This document shows, piece by piece, positions 8,121 through 17,528 of a stretch of DNA of 64,000 nt (position 1 is the first letter of the stretch; every line of letters begins with the position of its first letter). The position numbers and the translations under genes are program-made. Source of the DNA: Lewinellaceae bacterium (GTDB lineage: Bacteria > Bacteroidota > Bacteroidia > Chitinophagales > Saprospiraceae); NCBI GenBank assembly GCA_020636435.1, contig JACJXX010000001.1, forward strand, positions 2,745,001 through 2,809,000, given 5' to 3'. The notes under the pieces are model-generated. The model did not search any database, was not told the origin of the DNA, and worked only from the letters and a program-made list of their open reading frames with translations.

Positions 8121-11100
8121 ATGTTAAGATACTTTACACTCCTTGGTGGGTTATGCTTTTTTTGGGGAATTGCAATCGCCCAGAATGAGCAAACGCTCCA
8201 CCACCTCGCCAGTTTTGAAACCGGCATGGAAGCTGCCGCAGAGACCGTAGCCTTTGACCCGGCAAGCAACCGCGTTTTTTTAACCAATAGCGCGCCCAAT
8301 ACGTTGGGCATTGTTGACATTTCCGACCTCAAAGCCCCTGCGCTGGTTATGGAAATAAGCCTTTCCCCCTACGGCGCCGGCCCCAACTCCGTGGCGGCAT
8401 CTAATGGCGTGGTAGCGGTGGCGGTACAATCCGACCCCAAGACCGATCCCGGAAAGGTAGTCTTCTTCGACAGCGACGGCAACTACCTGCACGAAGTAAC
8501 CGTCGGCGCGCTACCCGACATGCTGACTTTTTCGCAGGACGGGGCCCTTGTCCTCGTAGCCAATGAAGGAGAGCCTGATGACGACTATACCGTCGACCCC
8601 ATGGGCTCTGTTTCCGTTATTGACCTCTCCGGAGGAGTTAGTTCCGCAGCGGTCACGACGATCACTTTTGAGGCTTATAACGACCGGAAAGCGAACCTGC
8701 AGAACAAGGGCGTCCGCATTTTCGGAAACGATGGCCTGGCTACGGTCGCCGAAGACCTGGAGCCGGAATACATCGCCTTGTCTCCGGATGGCGCCTACGC
8801 CTACGTCAATTGCCAGGAAAGCAACGCCCTGGCGGTGCTGGACATGGCAACTCTCGAGTTTGTAGACATTCTTCCTCTGGGATATAAAAATCACCAGACC
8901 GGCCGCCCCGTACTGGAATCTTTCATCGTCAATGAACTGGCCGCCGATTGGCCCGAACTGGGCACGCCCGTTTATGACGGCGGCCAGGACCCCGTATTTC
9001 TGGGCGGTTTCTCAGGCATGTACTACGACCCTACCGAATCGACCGTCAACAAATACGTGTTTTATGTTGTCCCCGACCGCGGCCCCAACGACGACACTTT
9101 TGGCCGCAACGACGTGTCGCCCGCTGCCCCTCAAAATTTACGCCCCTTCAAACTGCCCGATTACCAGGGGCGCATCGTCAAGCTTTCCCTCAACCGGCAG
9201 ACAGGCGCCATAAGCCTGGACGAACAGGTTTTGCTGTACCGCCAGGATGGCGCCACCCCTATTTCCGGCAAAGGCAATATTCCTGGTTTTGACGAGGTGC
9301 CGGTTACGTATACGGATCCCTCCACGCCTTATGCCAATGTGGATTATACAGACAATGCTTCCGGCGAAGAACTGCATCAGCTCCCTTATGACGAACTGGG
9401 CGGCGATTTCGAAGGCATTCTTCGGGATAAGGACGGCAACTTCTGGATGTGCGATGAATACCGGCCGGCACTCTACAAGTTCCAGCCCGATGGCGTCCTG
9501 ATCGAGCGCTATGTCCCCGAAGGCACCTCCCAACTGGGAACCACACCACAACCGGCGGGCACTTACGGTGCAGAGACCCTACCTGCCGTCTACTCCAAGC
9601 GGCGCGCCAACCGGGGCTTCGAAGCCATCGCCTACGATCCGGAAACCAACGTGGTTTATGCCTTTATCCAATCGCCCCTCGAAAACCCGGACAACTCGGT
9701 GCGCAACAATACCGATGTGATTCGAATTCTGGGGGTTGACGCCGCCAGCGGCACGCCGGTGGAGGAATATGTATACCTGCTGGAACAAAACCAGTACAGC
9801 GGCTTGTCTACCTCCCGCGTAGACAAGATCGGCGACGCCGTTTATGCCGGCGATGGCAAATTCCTGGTTCTGGAGCGCGACTCTGAAGCACCGGGGGTAA
9901 AGGAAGGCAAAAAGTTCATTTTTGAAATCACCCTGGCGGGCGCCACCAATACGCTGGAGTTGCCTAACGGTCTGCTTAATCTGGAAGAATATTCCGCCGA
10001 CGAGCTATTGGCCGCCGGAATACAAGCCGTTCATAAAACCAAGGTGGCAAACCTGCCGACGCTCAACTACGTCAGCTCCGACAAGGCAGAAGGGCTGGCT
10101 TTTTTGCCCGGCGGCGAAATCGCGGTCATTAACGACAATGACTTCGGCCTGGCCGGCGCCGGCGTAACCGACAACTCAGTACTGGGCATCATTTCTTTCC
10201 AGGGTGATTACGGCTTTGACGCCAGTGACAGGGATAGTAGAATTAACATTACTTCTCATCCCACCCTGGGCATGTTCATGCCCGATGCCATCGCCGCCTA
10301 CGAAGCAGATGGAAAGGCCTACGTCGTTACAGCAAACGAAGGCGATTCCCGCGACTATGACGGCTACTCCGAAGAAGTTCGCGTGAAAGACCTTACCCTG
10401 GACCCGGCCGCCTATCCCAATGCGGCCGAACTGCAGGCCGATGAAAACCTGGGCCGCCTGAAGACGACCACGGCAAACGGCGACTACGACGGCGACGGCG
10501 ACGTAGACCAGATTTACTCCTTCGGCGGGCGTTCTTTCTCTATCTTCGATGCTTATGGCAACCTGGTGTACGATAGCGGCCAGGATTTTGGCACCATTGC
10601 CAGCTTTATCGAACCGGGGCTCTTTAACGAAGACGAAGGGGAGAAAGACGGCCGTTCCGACGATAAGGGAGTGGAGCCCGAGGCATTGGCGATTGGAACC
10701 ATTGGCGGCTATACCTACGCTTTTGTTGGTTTCGAGCGCCAGAACGCCATCGTGGCATACGACATTACCGATCCTTTCTCGCCCATGTTCATCACTTACT
10801 ACAACAACCGAACCCTGGGCGCTGACGGCATTAAAGGCGATGTCAGCCCGGAAATCATCAAATTTGTCCCGGCCGTCGACAGCCCAAACGGCGAGAACTT
10901 GTTGGTAGTGGGCTACGAGGTCAGCGGAAGCGTCGGCATCATCCAGGTCGGCGGCGAACTGGTAAGCATCAGCGAAGAGCTGCGCGATGCAACGGCGTTC
11001 CGGGCTTTCCCCAACCCTGCCGTAGACAGGATTTTCTTCAACCAGCCCATCTCCGGCCAGGTCTTTGACGCCAACGGCCGCCTGGTAACCACCATGCAAA

Positions 11101-11192
11101 ATGTGGCGGAGATGAACGTAAACGGCTGGCCCGCCGGCCTGTACCTCATTGCCACAGAAGGGCATGGCAGGCAGCGCTTCCTGAAGCTTTAA
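8121..11192 (+). CDS. Secreted choice-of-anchor I / phytase-like esterase protein with T9SS sorting domain
   Basis: A 1023-residue secreted protein. Residues 1-20 are a signal peptide ending AIAQ. Residues about 30-250 are the first part of a choice-of-anchor I beta-propeller (LTFSQDGALVLVANEGEPDDDY). Residues about 290-600 match the esterase-like domain of phytases (GFSGMYYDP..., VVPDRGPND, GGDFEGILRDKDGNFWMCDE, RGFEAIAYDP). The choice-of-anchor I part then resumes at about 690-950 (VVTANEGDSRDYDGYSEEVR, DDKGVEPEAL). The last about 80 residues are a type A type IX secretion sorting domain (AFPNPAVDRIFF...GWPAGLYLI). It is therefore exported and anchored or released at the cell surface, possibly a phosphodiesterase or phosphatase. 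A terminator follows directly. Confidence 0.9.
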   Translation: MLRYFTLLGGLCFFWGIAIAQNEQTLHHLASFETGMEAAAETVAFDPASNRVFLTNSAPNTLGIVDISDLKAPALVMEISLSPYGAGPNSVAASNGVVAVAVQSDPKTDPGKVVFFDSDGNYLHEVTVGALPDMLTFSQDGALVLVANEGEPDDDYTVDPMGSVSVIDLSGGVSSAAVTTITFEAYNDRKANLQNKGVRIFGNDGLATVAEDLEPEYIALSPDGAYAYVNCQESNALAVLDMATLEFVDILPLGYKNHQTGRPVLESFIVNELAADWPELGTPVYDGGQDPVFLGGFSGMYYDPTESTVNKYVFYVVPDRGPNDDTFGRNDVSPAAPQNLRPFKLPDYQGRIVKLSLNRQTGAISLDEQVLLYRQDGATPISGKGNIPGFDEVPVTYTDPSTPYANVDYTDNASGEELHQLPYDELGGDFEGILRDKDGNFWMCDEYRPALYKFQPDGVLIERYVPEGTSQLGTTPQPAGTYGAETLPAVYSKRRANRGFEAIAYDPETNVVYAFIQSPLENPDNSVRNNTDVIRILGVDAASGTPVEEYVYLLEQNQYSGLSTSRVDKIGDAVYAGDGKFLVLERDSEAPGVKEGKKFIFEITLAGATNTLELPNGLLNLEEYSADELLAAGIQAVHKTKVANLPTLNYVSSDKAEGLAFLPGGEIAVINDNDFGLAGAGVTDNSVLGIISFQGDYGFDASDRDSRINITSHPTLGMFMPDAIAAYEADGKAYVVTANEGDSRDYDGYSEEVRVKDLTLDPAAYPNAAELQADENLGRLKTTTANGDYDGDGDVDQIYSFGGRSFSIFDAYGNLVYDSGQDFGTIASFIEPGLFNEDEGEKDGRSDDKGVEPEALAIGTIGGYTYAFVGFERQNAIVAYDITDPFSPMFITYYNNRTLGADGIKGDVSPEIIKFVPAVDSPNGENLLVVGYEVSGSVGIIQVGGELVSISEELRDATAFRAFPNPAVDRIFFNQPISGQVFDANGRLVTTMQNVAEMNVNGWPAGLYLIATEGHGRQRFLKL

Positions 11193-11230
11193 AGAGTTTA
11201 TGGGATCATAAAATTTTATTTTTATTTTGA

Positions 11231-11259
11231 ACCGCCTCGGTTGCCGGGGCGGTTTTTTT
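11231..11259 (+). terminator. Rho-independent terminator
   Basis: ACCGCC and GGCGGT form a GC-rich stem around a short loop, followed by seven T residues. It lies 38 bp after the stop of the secreted protein gene. Confidence 0.85.
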
Positions 11260-11269
11260 ATTTCCTGGT

Positions 11270-11425
11270 TATTAACTGAGGTGGGGCATAATGGCGTTTT
11301 GGACCGCGAATAGACGCGAATTTTGCGGATTTCCGCAAATTCCGCGTGTAAAATTCGCGCTAATTCGCCTAATCTGCGCTAATTCGCGTTCTACTCTGCT
11401 TTATGCCCACTCCTCAGTTATTATC
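11270..11425. repeat. Palindrome-bounded intergenic repeat with GCG-rich direct repeats
   Basis: TAACTGAGGTGGGGCATA (11273-11290) and TATGCCCACTCCTCAGTTA (11402-11420) form an imperfect inverted repeat. Between them are repeats of the type ATTCGCG/AATCTGCGCTAATTCGCG. Similar ATCCGCG-rich stretches occur at 12642, 61203 and 62650. The ATG at 11403 lies inside this repeat and is unlikely to be a real start. Confidence 0.6.
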
Positions 11426-11459
11426 TGCAACTTGCAGCAAGAAAAAATCGAATTTTTCA

Positions 11460-12431
11460 ATGCTTCCAACCCTCGCCTCCCTTTTTCGCCACTCCCCCAG
11501 CCCGTTGGAGGAGCTCGAAAGCCCTACCCTGCGGCGGGCGGGCGTCCGCCTGCTCCTCAAGCGGGACGACCTGCTGAGGATGGGGCCGGGGCTGGCGCTG
11601 TGCGGCAACAAATGGCGCAAGCTGCAATACAACCTGCAGGCCGCCCGCGATAAGGGGCAGGAAACCCTGCTTACCTTCGGCGGCGCCTATTCCAACCACA
11701 TCGCTGCGGTGGCGGCCGCTGGAGCCACGTTCGGCTTCCGCACCATCGGCCTCATCCGCGGGGAGCGGCCGGAAGGCCTCAACCCTACGCTGCGGTTCGC
11801 CGAAGCCTGCGGGATGGAGCTGCATTACCTGAGCCGCCCGGCTTTCCGGGAAAAGCAGCAACCTGAGTTTCTCGACCAGCTAAAGGAGCAATTTGGTGCT
11901 TTCTACTTGTTGCCAGAAGGTGGCACCAACGACCTGGCTCTGCACGGCTGCCGCCATATTGTAGAGGAGGTGGAACAGCAAGCTGATTGTTTCCCCGACT
12001 ATTGGTGCTGTAGCCTGGGCACGGGCGGCACCTTTGCCGGCATCATTATCGGGTTGGACGGCAGGGCTAAAGCGCTGGGTTTTTCCGCCCTGAAGGGAGA
12101 CTTTCTGGCAGAAGAGGTAGCGCAGTTGCTCGATGCCTCCCAAGCCCCCCTCCTATCTCCCATAAGAGGGAAAGATTGGGAGGTTAACGGGAATTTTCAT
12201 TTTGGCGGCTACGCCAAATTCGAACCCTACCTCATCGACTTCATCAACGGCTTCCGCCAACAGCACGGCATCGCGCTGGAGCCCGTCTATACCGGCAAAC
12301 TCTTCTACGGCATTTTTCAGCTCGCCGAGGAGGGGTATTTTCCCAAAGGCAGTACCATCCTGGCAGTGCATACGGGCGGGCTGCAGGGAGTGGCGGGCTT
12401 TAATGAGCGGTTTGGGGAGCTGATCGCCTGA
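11460..12431 (+). CDS. PLP-dependent D-cysteine desulfhydrase / ACC deaminase homologue
   Basis: A fold-type II pyridoxal-phosphate enzyme of 323 residues from the ATG at 11460. LLKRDDLL and CGNKWRKLQYNL carry the catalytic lysine; GGAYSNHIAAVAAA is the phosphate/substrate loop typical of the ACC deaminase/DcyD family; GTGGTFAG is the PLP-phosphate loop. Family members deaminate 1-aminocyclopropane-1-carboxylate or desulfurate D-cysteine to pyruvate, ammonia and sulfide. Bacteroidota homologues are usually desulfhydrase-like, and the sequence alone does not decide. The longer start at 11403 would begin inside an intergenic palindrome, so the shorter start is preferred. Confidence 0.85.
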   Translation: MLPTLASLFRHSPSPLEELESPTLRRAGVRLLLKRDDLLRMGPGLALCGNKWRKLQYNLQAARDKGQETLLTFGGAYSNHIAAVAAAGATFGFRTIGLIRGERPEGLNPTLRFAEACGMELHYLSRPAFREKQQPEFLDQLKEQFGAFYLLPEGGTNDLALHGCRHIVEEVEQQADCFPDYWCCSLGTGGTFAGIIIGLDGRAKALGFSALKGDFLAEEVAQLLDASQAPLLSPIRGKDWEVNGNFHFGGYAKFEPYLIDFINGFRQQHGIALEPVYTGKLFYGIFQLAEEGYFPKGSTILAVHTGGLQGVAGFNERFGELIA

Positions 12432-12641
12432 GGTGGCGCTTTCCCATGATGCCTCGTGCGGGCAAATCCTGCGCCAGTAGCTGGTTGGCGAACAGCCAAA
12501 AAATAAACAACATCAAGGTTGAGTTTTGGGGAAAGCTTTTCATAGGCTAAGCTTGGTTGTCCATGAAATGGTACGCAATTGTATTAGTTTACGCCAGTCA
12601 GAGGCTAGCAAGTTATTCTGCATCGAGGCAAAGCCTCTCAC

Positions 12642-12690
12642 GAACCAATCCGCGAAAATCTGCGCCATCCGCGTCATCCGTGTTCCATCT
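12642..12690. repeat. ATCCGCG-type dispersed intergenic repeat
   Basis: CCAATCCGCGAAAATCTGCG followed by CCATCCGCGTCATCCGTG. It belongs to the same style of intergenic repeat as 61203-61318 and 62650-62699. No gene is visible between 12432 and 12694. Confidence 0.55.
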
Positions 12691-12694
12691 CATC

Positions 12695-13681
12695 CTACTC
12701 CAAAAACCGCCGCAGCTCCCCCATCAGCCAGTCCCCGTAATCCTGCAGCACCTCGCGGGAGTATTCATCGTTGTCGATATCCCGGAAGCTGCCCCGGCCG
12801 GACCAGGCACTACTGCTTTCGCTGCACTTGCCTTCGAGCAGGCAGTCCAGCTTATAACCAAAATCGGTTGGGATCACGTTAAAGGTAAAGGTCAGCCACT
12901 CCTTTTTGAGCGTATTGCAATCGAAGCCGAGGCGGTTGAGCCACTGGCAGACCAGCAGGTTCTGCTGGTCTTTCAGTACTTCCTTGTAGAGCGGCTTGAG
13001 GGAGATGACGTACACGCCTTTTTCGTAATCTGCCAGCTTTTCCGTTATTTGAACCTTCGCAGGGTCAAACCGCCGGTTGAAGAATTCGCTGATCTTCCTG
13101 AACAGGCCGGCGTACTGCCCGGCCAGTGCCTTGCCGACCGCCAGCTCCGACTGGGCGCTCTCCGCCACCGGAGGAACATACACCTGAACGGAATGAGACG
13201 TAGAACGGAATACCGTACTGTCGACGGTTATCTGCTCTTGCTTATAGAATACGGCGTAATACAAGGGGGTTTCGTAAGGGTCGTAGGTGTCGAAAAGCAA
13301 CACGGCTGCCTGCTGCGGCTCCAGTTCCATGATGTGCAGCATTTTCAGGAACAGCTGAGATTCCAGGCTGATGCTGTTATTTTCACGGAACCTGGCCCGC
13401 AGCTCATTCCAGGCCGAAAGCACATAATCTGTCTTTTGCTCCCGGTTCTGAAAAGTTGCCGGAATGTCCAGGTATAAAAATACGGCATCTGGCTTTACAG
13501 TGACTTCATACACTTTGAGCACTTCGCCCAGGCCGCTCAGGTTGAGCCAGTCCTGGTAAACCTGTTTTTGGCCTTTGAAGAAGCCTTCGTCGGCCGTCAG
13601 ATCCTGGGAAAAGGCTTTGCCGGGCGCCAGGCTTGCGAGTAACAGGCAACACAATATGGGCAAGATGTTTCTTGGGTTCAT
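12695..13681 (-). CDS. Secreted protein of unknown function
   Basis: A 328-residue protein with a clear signal peptide (residues 1-25, LLLASLAPGKAFSQ). I do not recognise a family. The mature part has mixed alpha/beta character, with a conserved-looking aromatic-rich stretch PLYYAVFYKQEQITV and a cysteine pair in LLVCQWLNRLGFDCN and LDCLLEGKC. It ends a minus-strand run whose upstream members are two caspase-fold proteins and an O-antigen ligase, with only 44 bp to the caspase gene before it. It is probably co-transcribed with them and could be a periplasmic partner or substrate. Confidence 0.75.
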   Translation of the reverse strand: MNPRNILPILCCLLLASLAPGKAFSQDLTADEGFFKGQKQVYQDWLNLSGLGEVLKVYEVTVKPDAVFLYLDIPATFQNREQKTDYVLSAWNELRARFRENNSISLESQLFLKMLHIMELEPQQAAVLLFDTYDPYETPLYYAVFYKQEQITVDSTVFRSTSHSVQVYVPPVAESAQSELAVGKALAGQYAGLFRKISEFFNRRFDPAKVQITEKLADYEKGVYVISLKPLYKEVLKDQQNLLVCQWLNRLGFDCNTLKKEWLTFTFNVIPTDFGYKLDCLLEGKCSESSSAWSGRGSFRDIDNDEYSREVLQDYGDWLMGELRRFLE

Positions 13682-13725
13682 CGGCTTATTTTTGAACTCG
13701 CGAAGCGAGGTGAAACTTGACTAAA

Positions 13726-14970
13726 TTACACTTTCTTTCCAACCAATGGCACAATCAGGTAGTACAGGCTCCCCCCTACCCCCAGCATCATGACGTATTG
13801 CCACCAGGGGTAGCCGCCGCCGCTGTTGAGATTCCATACCAGCAGAAGCGCATAGTATACCAGGCCGTGCGCCGCCGTCAGGGCCAGCAGGCTACGGCGG
13901 CTCAGCTGGTTCCCAAAGGCCGGAAAAAAAGCCGCCAGGTAGAACAGGATGGGGACCAGGGCTGTCAAAACCTGGCTGAACAGTATATTGTTGCTGATCG
14001 CCGGGCTGGAGCCCAACGCTACGAGTACGATCAACACCAACAGGTTGTATAAAACCCAGCGGCGCAGCCAGCGGATCACTTCCGGCCGTTCCGACCGGAT
14101 TTGGGCCACGGCCTGCCGAAAGGCGCCTCCCTGGTAAGGCAACCGCCTTTCGGCAGGCTTTTCAACCCCTGCCTCTTCTCCTTCCAGCCCTTTAATCCGG
14201 AAAACATACTGCCCGCCCTTGTGGCCCACGCCCTGAAGATAACTGCCCTCCGGCAACTGCTGGTAGTTGGCGCGCGTCATTTCCAGGACCTGCTCGGTGA
14301 GTTGGGAGACGTTCAGCTTCGGCCACTCGTTTTGTTGCAACACGTATAAAATGCTGGCGGCAAAGGGGCTGTTCTCGCCCGGCGGGCCGTCCGCCACCTC
14401 CTCGTCGTGGCGGCCGGAGCACAGGGCCCATCGAGATTTGCGCTTTTCGAGTTCATCGGCTACCAGGCTGCTGCGGTATTCTCCCTGGTAGAAGAGCGAA
14501 CCGGAAAAGCAGGCGTCCGAGATCAGCAAAATGTGCAGGGCGGGGATGTCTTCGATGTACTCTTTGAGCGTGGAATTCCGGATGTACTGGACGGTATTGT
14601 TCAGCTCAGCGTCGGTGGGTATCCAGTAGCCTTTTTTCCAGTGGTCGAGGTGCCCGTGGCCGGAGTAATAGATGAGCAGCTTGTCGTTGGGCGCCAGGCG
14701 GCTCTTGAGCTCGTCGAGGGTGGCGATGATGTTTTTGCGGGTGGCCTGCTCGTTCGTCAGCAGGATGGCATGTTGCGGTTCGAGGTCGTATTTCTCCTGG
14801 AGCAGCGCGTAGATATCCGCTACATCTTTTACCGCATTGTTGAGTTTCCGGAATTGCACGTAATCGTTGATGCCAATGCCAAAGAACCAGGACTTGCCCG
14901 GGGGGAAGGCTCCTTCCTGCTCAGATTGAAACCCGGCGCCACGGGTATTGTTTTTTTCCTGCTGGGGCAT
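13726..14970 (-). CDS. Caspase-domain (C14) protease with C-terminal membrane domain
   Basis: A 414-residue protein. Residues about 25-240 are a caspase fold: GIGINDYVQFRKLNNAVKDV, then the catalytic histidine in YYSGHGHLDHW and the catalytic cysteine in LISDACFSGSL. Residues about 300-410 contain four hydrophobic segments (LYNLLVLIVLVALG, ILFSQVLTALVPILFYLAAF, LALTAAHGLVYYALLLVW, WWQYVMMLGVGGSLYYLIV), so the protease should sit on the cytoplasmic face of the inner membrane. Both catalytic residues are present. It follows a second caspase gene (69-bp gap). Metacaspases of this type cleave after basic residues, but the target is unknown. Confidence 0.88.
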   Translation of the reverse strand: MPQQEKNNTRGAGFQSEQEGAFPPGKSWFFGIGINDYVQFRKLNNAVKDVADIYALLQEKYDLEPQHAILLTNEQATRKNIIATLDELKSRLAPNDKLLIYYSGHGHLDHWKKGYWIPTDAELNNTVQYIRNSTLKEYIEDIPALHILLISDACFSGSLFYQGEYRSSLVADELEKRKSRWALCSGRHDEEVADGPPGENSPFAASILYVLQQNEWPKLNVSQLTEQVLEMTRANYQQLPEGSYLQGVGHKGGQYVFRIKGLEGEEAGVEKPAERRLPYQGGAFRQAVAQIRSERPEVIRWLRRWVLYNLLVLIVLVALGSSPAISNNILFSQVLTALVPILFYLAAFFPAFGNQLSRRSLLALTAAHGLVYYALLLVWNLNSGGGYPWWQYVMMLGVGGSLYYLIVPLVGKKV

Positions 14971-15039
14971 AGGGTAAAGGTGATTTGGTTAAAAGGAGGT
15001 CGTGCTGTGGCTTAAAGATAAGGAATACCCCCCATCTAT

Positions 15040-17484
15040 TCACTCCTTGTCTGTTGTCGCCGTTTTTATAAAAATGAAACTGCTTCCTGCTTCATCCTTA
15101 CCGAACTCGCCGAACAGGGGGATGGGGCGGGTATTTTTGATGTGCAGTTCGTACAACTGCCCGGCGGTCAGAAAGCTATTAGAAGGATTAGCCAGGCGAA
15201 GGCCTTCCAGCAGTCTTTTGGCGAAGCCAGATTTATCTGGCGTTTGCTCCTTGCCGCCAGAGCTGAGGTAAAGCCGGGTGTAGCGGGATAGGTGGTCCTG
15301 GTAGCGTTTTTCAGTTTCAGAAGCTTCATTGGGGCGGTTGAAGCCGCTACTGCGCATCGCGATCTTTTCATCGAAGGTGCCGCTGAAACAGGCATCAATG
15401 ACCACCAGAATGTGCTTGCAGGCCATGCCGTCGATTCGGGGCCGCCAAATGGCGTAAGACAGGCTGCTCGCTTCCAGGTCGGAAGGGTCGGCATCCCGGG
15501 GCAGGAAGTAGCCGTTGCCCTGGCGGAAATCGCCATGACCGCTGAAAAAGAGCAGGAGTTGACCTTCCGGGTCATACTGTCCAGTGCGGTAATTTTCGGC
15601 GTATGCTTCTAGTTTCTGTTTGATCTCCTGGCGGGTGGGGTTTTCCATGATCTCGGTTTGAAACCCAAAGCTGCCGGCCAGCTCGCTGGCGATGGCCCAG
15701 GCGTCGGTTATGGGATTGCCGAGCGCTTTGTAAGCCTGGCCCTGGTCGTAATCGCCAACGGCGATCAGCAGGGCCCGGTCTTTCCCTTGCCGGTTGAAAG
15801 ACAACAGATGCCCGGTTCCTGAACCAGCATCAGGAGAAGAGGCGGCGGCCCTGTTGGCAAGTAAGGGCGCCGAAGGGGCAGCCAGTTCTTCCGGCAGCCT
15901 TGCCATTAAATAATAAAGCCCATCCGATGATTCCCAATCTGCATAAACCCGCCCTTTTTCCCGGTGCAGAACGTTGAACCGGTATTTCAAATCCTGGCGC
16001 TCTTTATCCACCAGTATTTTCTTGGAGGTGAAATAATCCCCTTCCCCCGTCAGCCGCATCACTACCTGCGCTTCCTCTTCCTTCCCGAAAAGGGAATATT
16101 TCAATTCGGCTACCAGGGCTCTCAGCCGACTATCTCTGAATTCGGGGGAATTAGCGTCGATGATGACTTCCACCAGTTTCACCGGCGAAGGGAGCGTTAC
16201 GGCGAGCCCCTGGAATTTGACCCATTCCGGTTTTTCGGGGTATAGATTGCCTCCTTTCAGGCTCCACTGGACTTTGTACTCAAATTCAGCATCACGATCC
16301 TCCCCTGCCCGGGCATAGGTGATTTTCCGCAAACACCCCTGCTCCCGAACAGAAACACGGTCAAAGACTACAGCCTCCTGAAAATCATGCCCGCTGTCCC
16401 TTCTTTTTCGAAAGTTTACCGTTATGTAATTGACATATTCTTCAAATATTTGCTCAGTTTCCAGGTCGAGGATGAAGCTGATATCCTGGTGTTGAAAAAA
16501 AGGGTCGTTCAGATTAACCTGCGCAAAATTCCTGAGGTTGCCGCGAACCTCCTTTACCAGGCTGCCCAGGTTAGCGGCCATGGTATAGGGCTTACTAAAG
16601 GTTACGGTGGTTTTTTCTACCTTGATCCGGTGCGTCTTTTCCGGCATTCGGGCAATATTTTCCGGGGTCAGGGCCGCCAAATAGCGGGTAGCTACCGCTT
16701 GGGCATAATCTAGTGCCACCTGCTCCTGGCTACCCATTTGCGCGATCCGGACAATGCCATTTTTCAACAGAAATTCAAATACGGGATCCTGTCCGTCAAG
16801 TGTCGGCGGAGCTCCTTTTAACTGCGCCACCTGTCCGAAGTTTGCCGAATACTGGTCAAGGTCAATCTCCAGTTCAGCACCCAATCCCTCCGCAGAAAAA
16901 AGGGCTTCGTATTCAAATACCAAAGACAGGCCAGTGGCCGAACCTCTGATGATAGTTTCATATAGCAAATCAGCTTCTCCCTTATCCAATTGCAATGCTG
17001 CAGCTGCTTTTGAACCGGGAAATATCGGAGCGGCCCCACTTGTAATGAGAAAAGGCTCCCCCTTTTCCAAAGAATGGCCGACCAACGAGAACCTGGACCT
17101 GCCCTCAAAGGAAACCACCCCTTTCAACCTGGCTTCCGGTTTTATGGACTGCAACCGGGCTGCTATATCCGCTTCCATTTCAGGAGGGGTTGACCATTCC
17201 ACCAAAAAATGCAGCAGGCCGCCCTGAGGGCCAGATCGCTCTTCGGTGGTGTATTTGGCAAACAAAAACTCGGCTTGGCCTTCCTTATCGCGGCTGATCT
17301 TTATCGAGGAAGAAGGAGGCAGGTAATAGTAAACATTATGGTCAGAAATGTCGGAATACAGAACAATTTCCGAAGAATCGGACAGCCGGACCACTTCCTC
17401 GCTTTTATAGTCCAGCACCTGAGCGGCTATTGCAAAGGGGAAGGCCAGTAAAAATAAGGTTTCGAAAATGGCATAACGGAGCAT
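15040..17484 (-). CDS. Secreted large caspase-domain (C14) protein
   Basis: An 814-residue protein from the start at 17484, where MLRYAIFETLFLLAFPFAIAA forms a signal peptide. A frame open further upstream to 18243 is only the shadow of the O-antigen ligase gene. Residues about 20-560 are a beta-rich region of unknown family. Residues about 575-800 are a caspase domain: ALLIAVGDYDQGQAYKALGNP, histidine in LLLFFSGHGDFRQGNGYFLP, cysteine in LVVIDACFSGTFDEK. It is probably exported to the periplasm, unlike the membrane caspase encoded next. The pairing of two caspases in one transcript is notable. Confidence 0.85.
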   Translation of the reverse strand: MLRYAIFETLFLLAFPFAIAAQVLDYKSEEVVRLSDSSEIVLYSDISDHNVYYYLPPSSSIKISRDKEGQAEFLFAKYTTEERSGPQGGLLHFLVEWSTPPEMEADIAARLQSIKPEARLKGVVSFEGRSRFSLVGHSLEKGEPFLITSGAAPIFPGSKAAAALQLDKGEADLLYETIIRGSATGLSLVFEYEALFSAEGLGAELEIDLDQYSANFGQVAQLKGAPPTLDGQDPVFEFLLKNGIVRIAQMGSQEQVALDYAQAVATRYLAALTPENIARMPEKTHRIKVEKTTVTFSKPYTMAANLGSLVKEVRGNLRNFAQVNLNDPFFQHQDISFILDLETEQIFEEYVNYITVNFRKRRDSGHDFQEAVVFDRVSVREQGCLRKITYARAGEDRDAEFEYKVQWSLKGGNLYPEKPEWVKFQGLAVTLPSPVKLVEVIIDANSPEFRDSRLRALVAELKYSLFGKEEEAQVVMRLTGEGDYFTSKKILVDKERQDLKYRFNVLHREKGRVYADWESSDGLYYLMARLPEELAAPSAPLLANRAAASSPDAGSGTGHLLSFNRQGKDRALLIAVGDYDQGQAYKALGNPITDAWAIASELAGSFGFQTEIMENPTRQEIKQKLEAYAENYRTGQYDPEGQLLLFFSGHGDFRQGNGYFLPRDADPSDLEASSLSYAIWRPRIDGMACKHILVVIDACFSGTFDEKIAMRSSGFNRPNEASETEKRYQDHLSRYTRLYLSSGGKEQTPDKSGFAKRLLEGLRLANPSNSFLTAGQLYELHIKNTRPIPLFGEFGKDEAGSSFIFIKTATTDKE

Positions 17485-17528
17485 ACTAGCTAATTTGGCG
17501 ATCGGGAGTTTAAAGATACAAAGTAGAA

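Noticed and set aside
10176..11165. Long minus-strand frame of 329 codons inside the secreted protein gene
   Set aside because: It is the codon-bias shadow of a clear plus-strand gene with signal peptide, domains and sorting signal.
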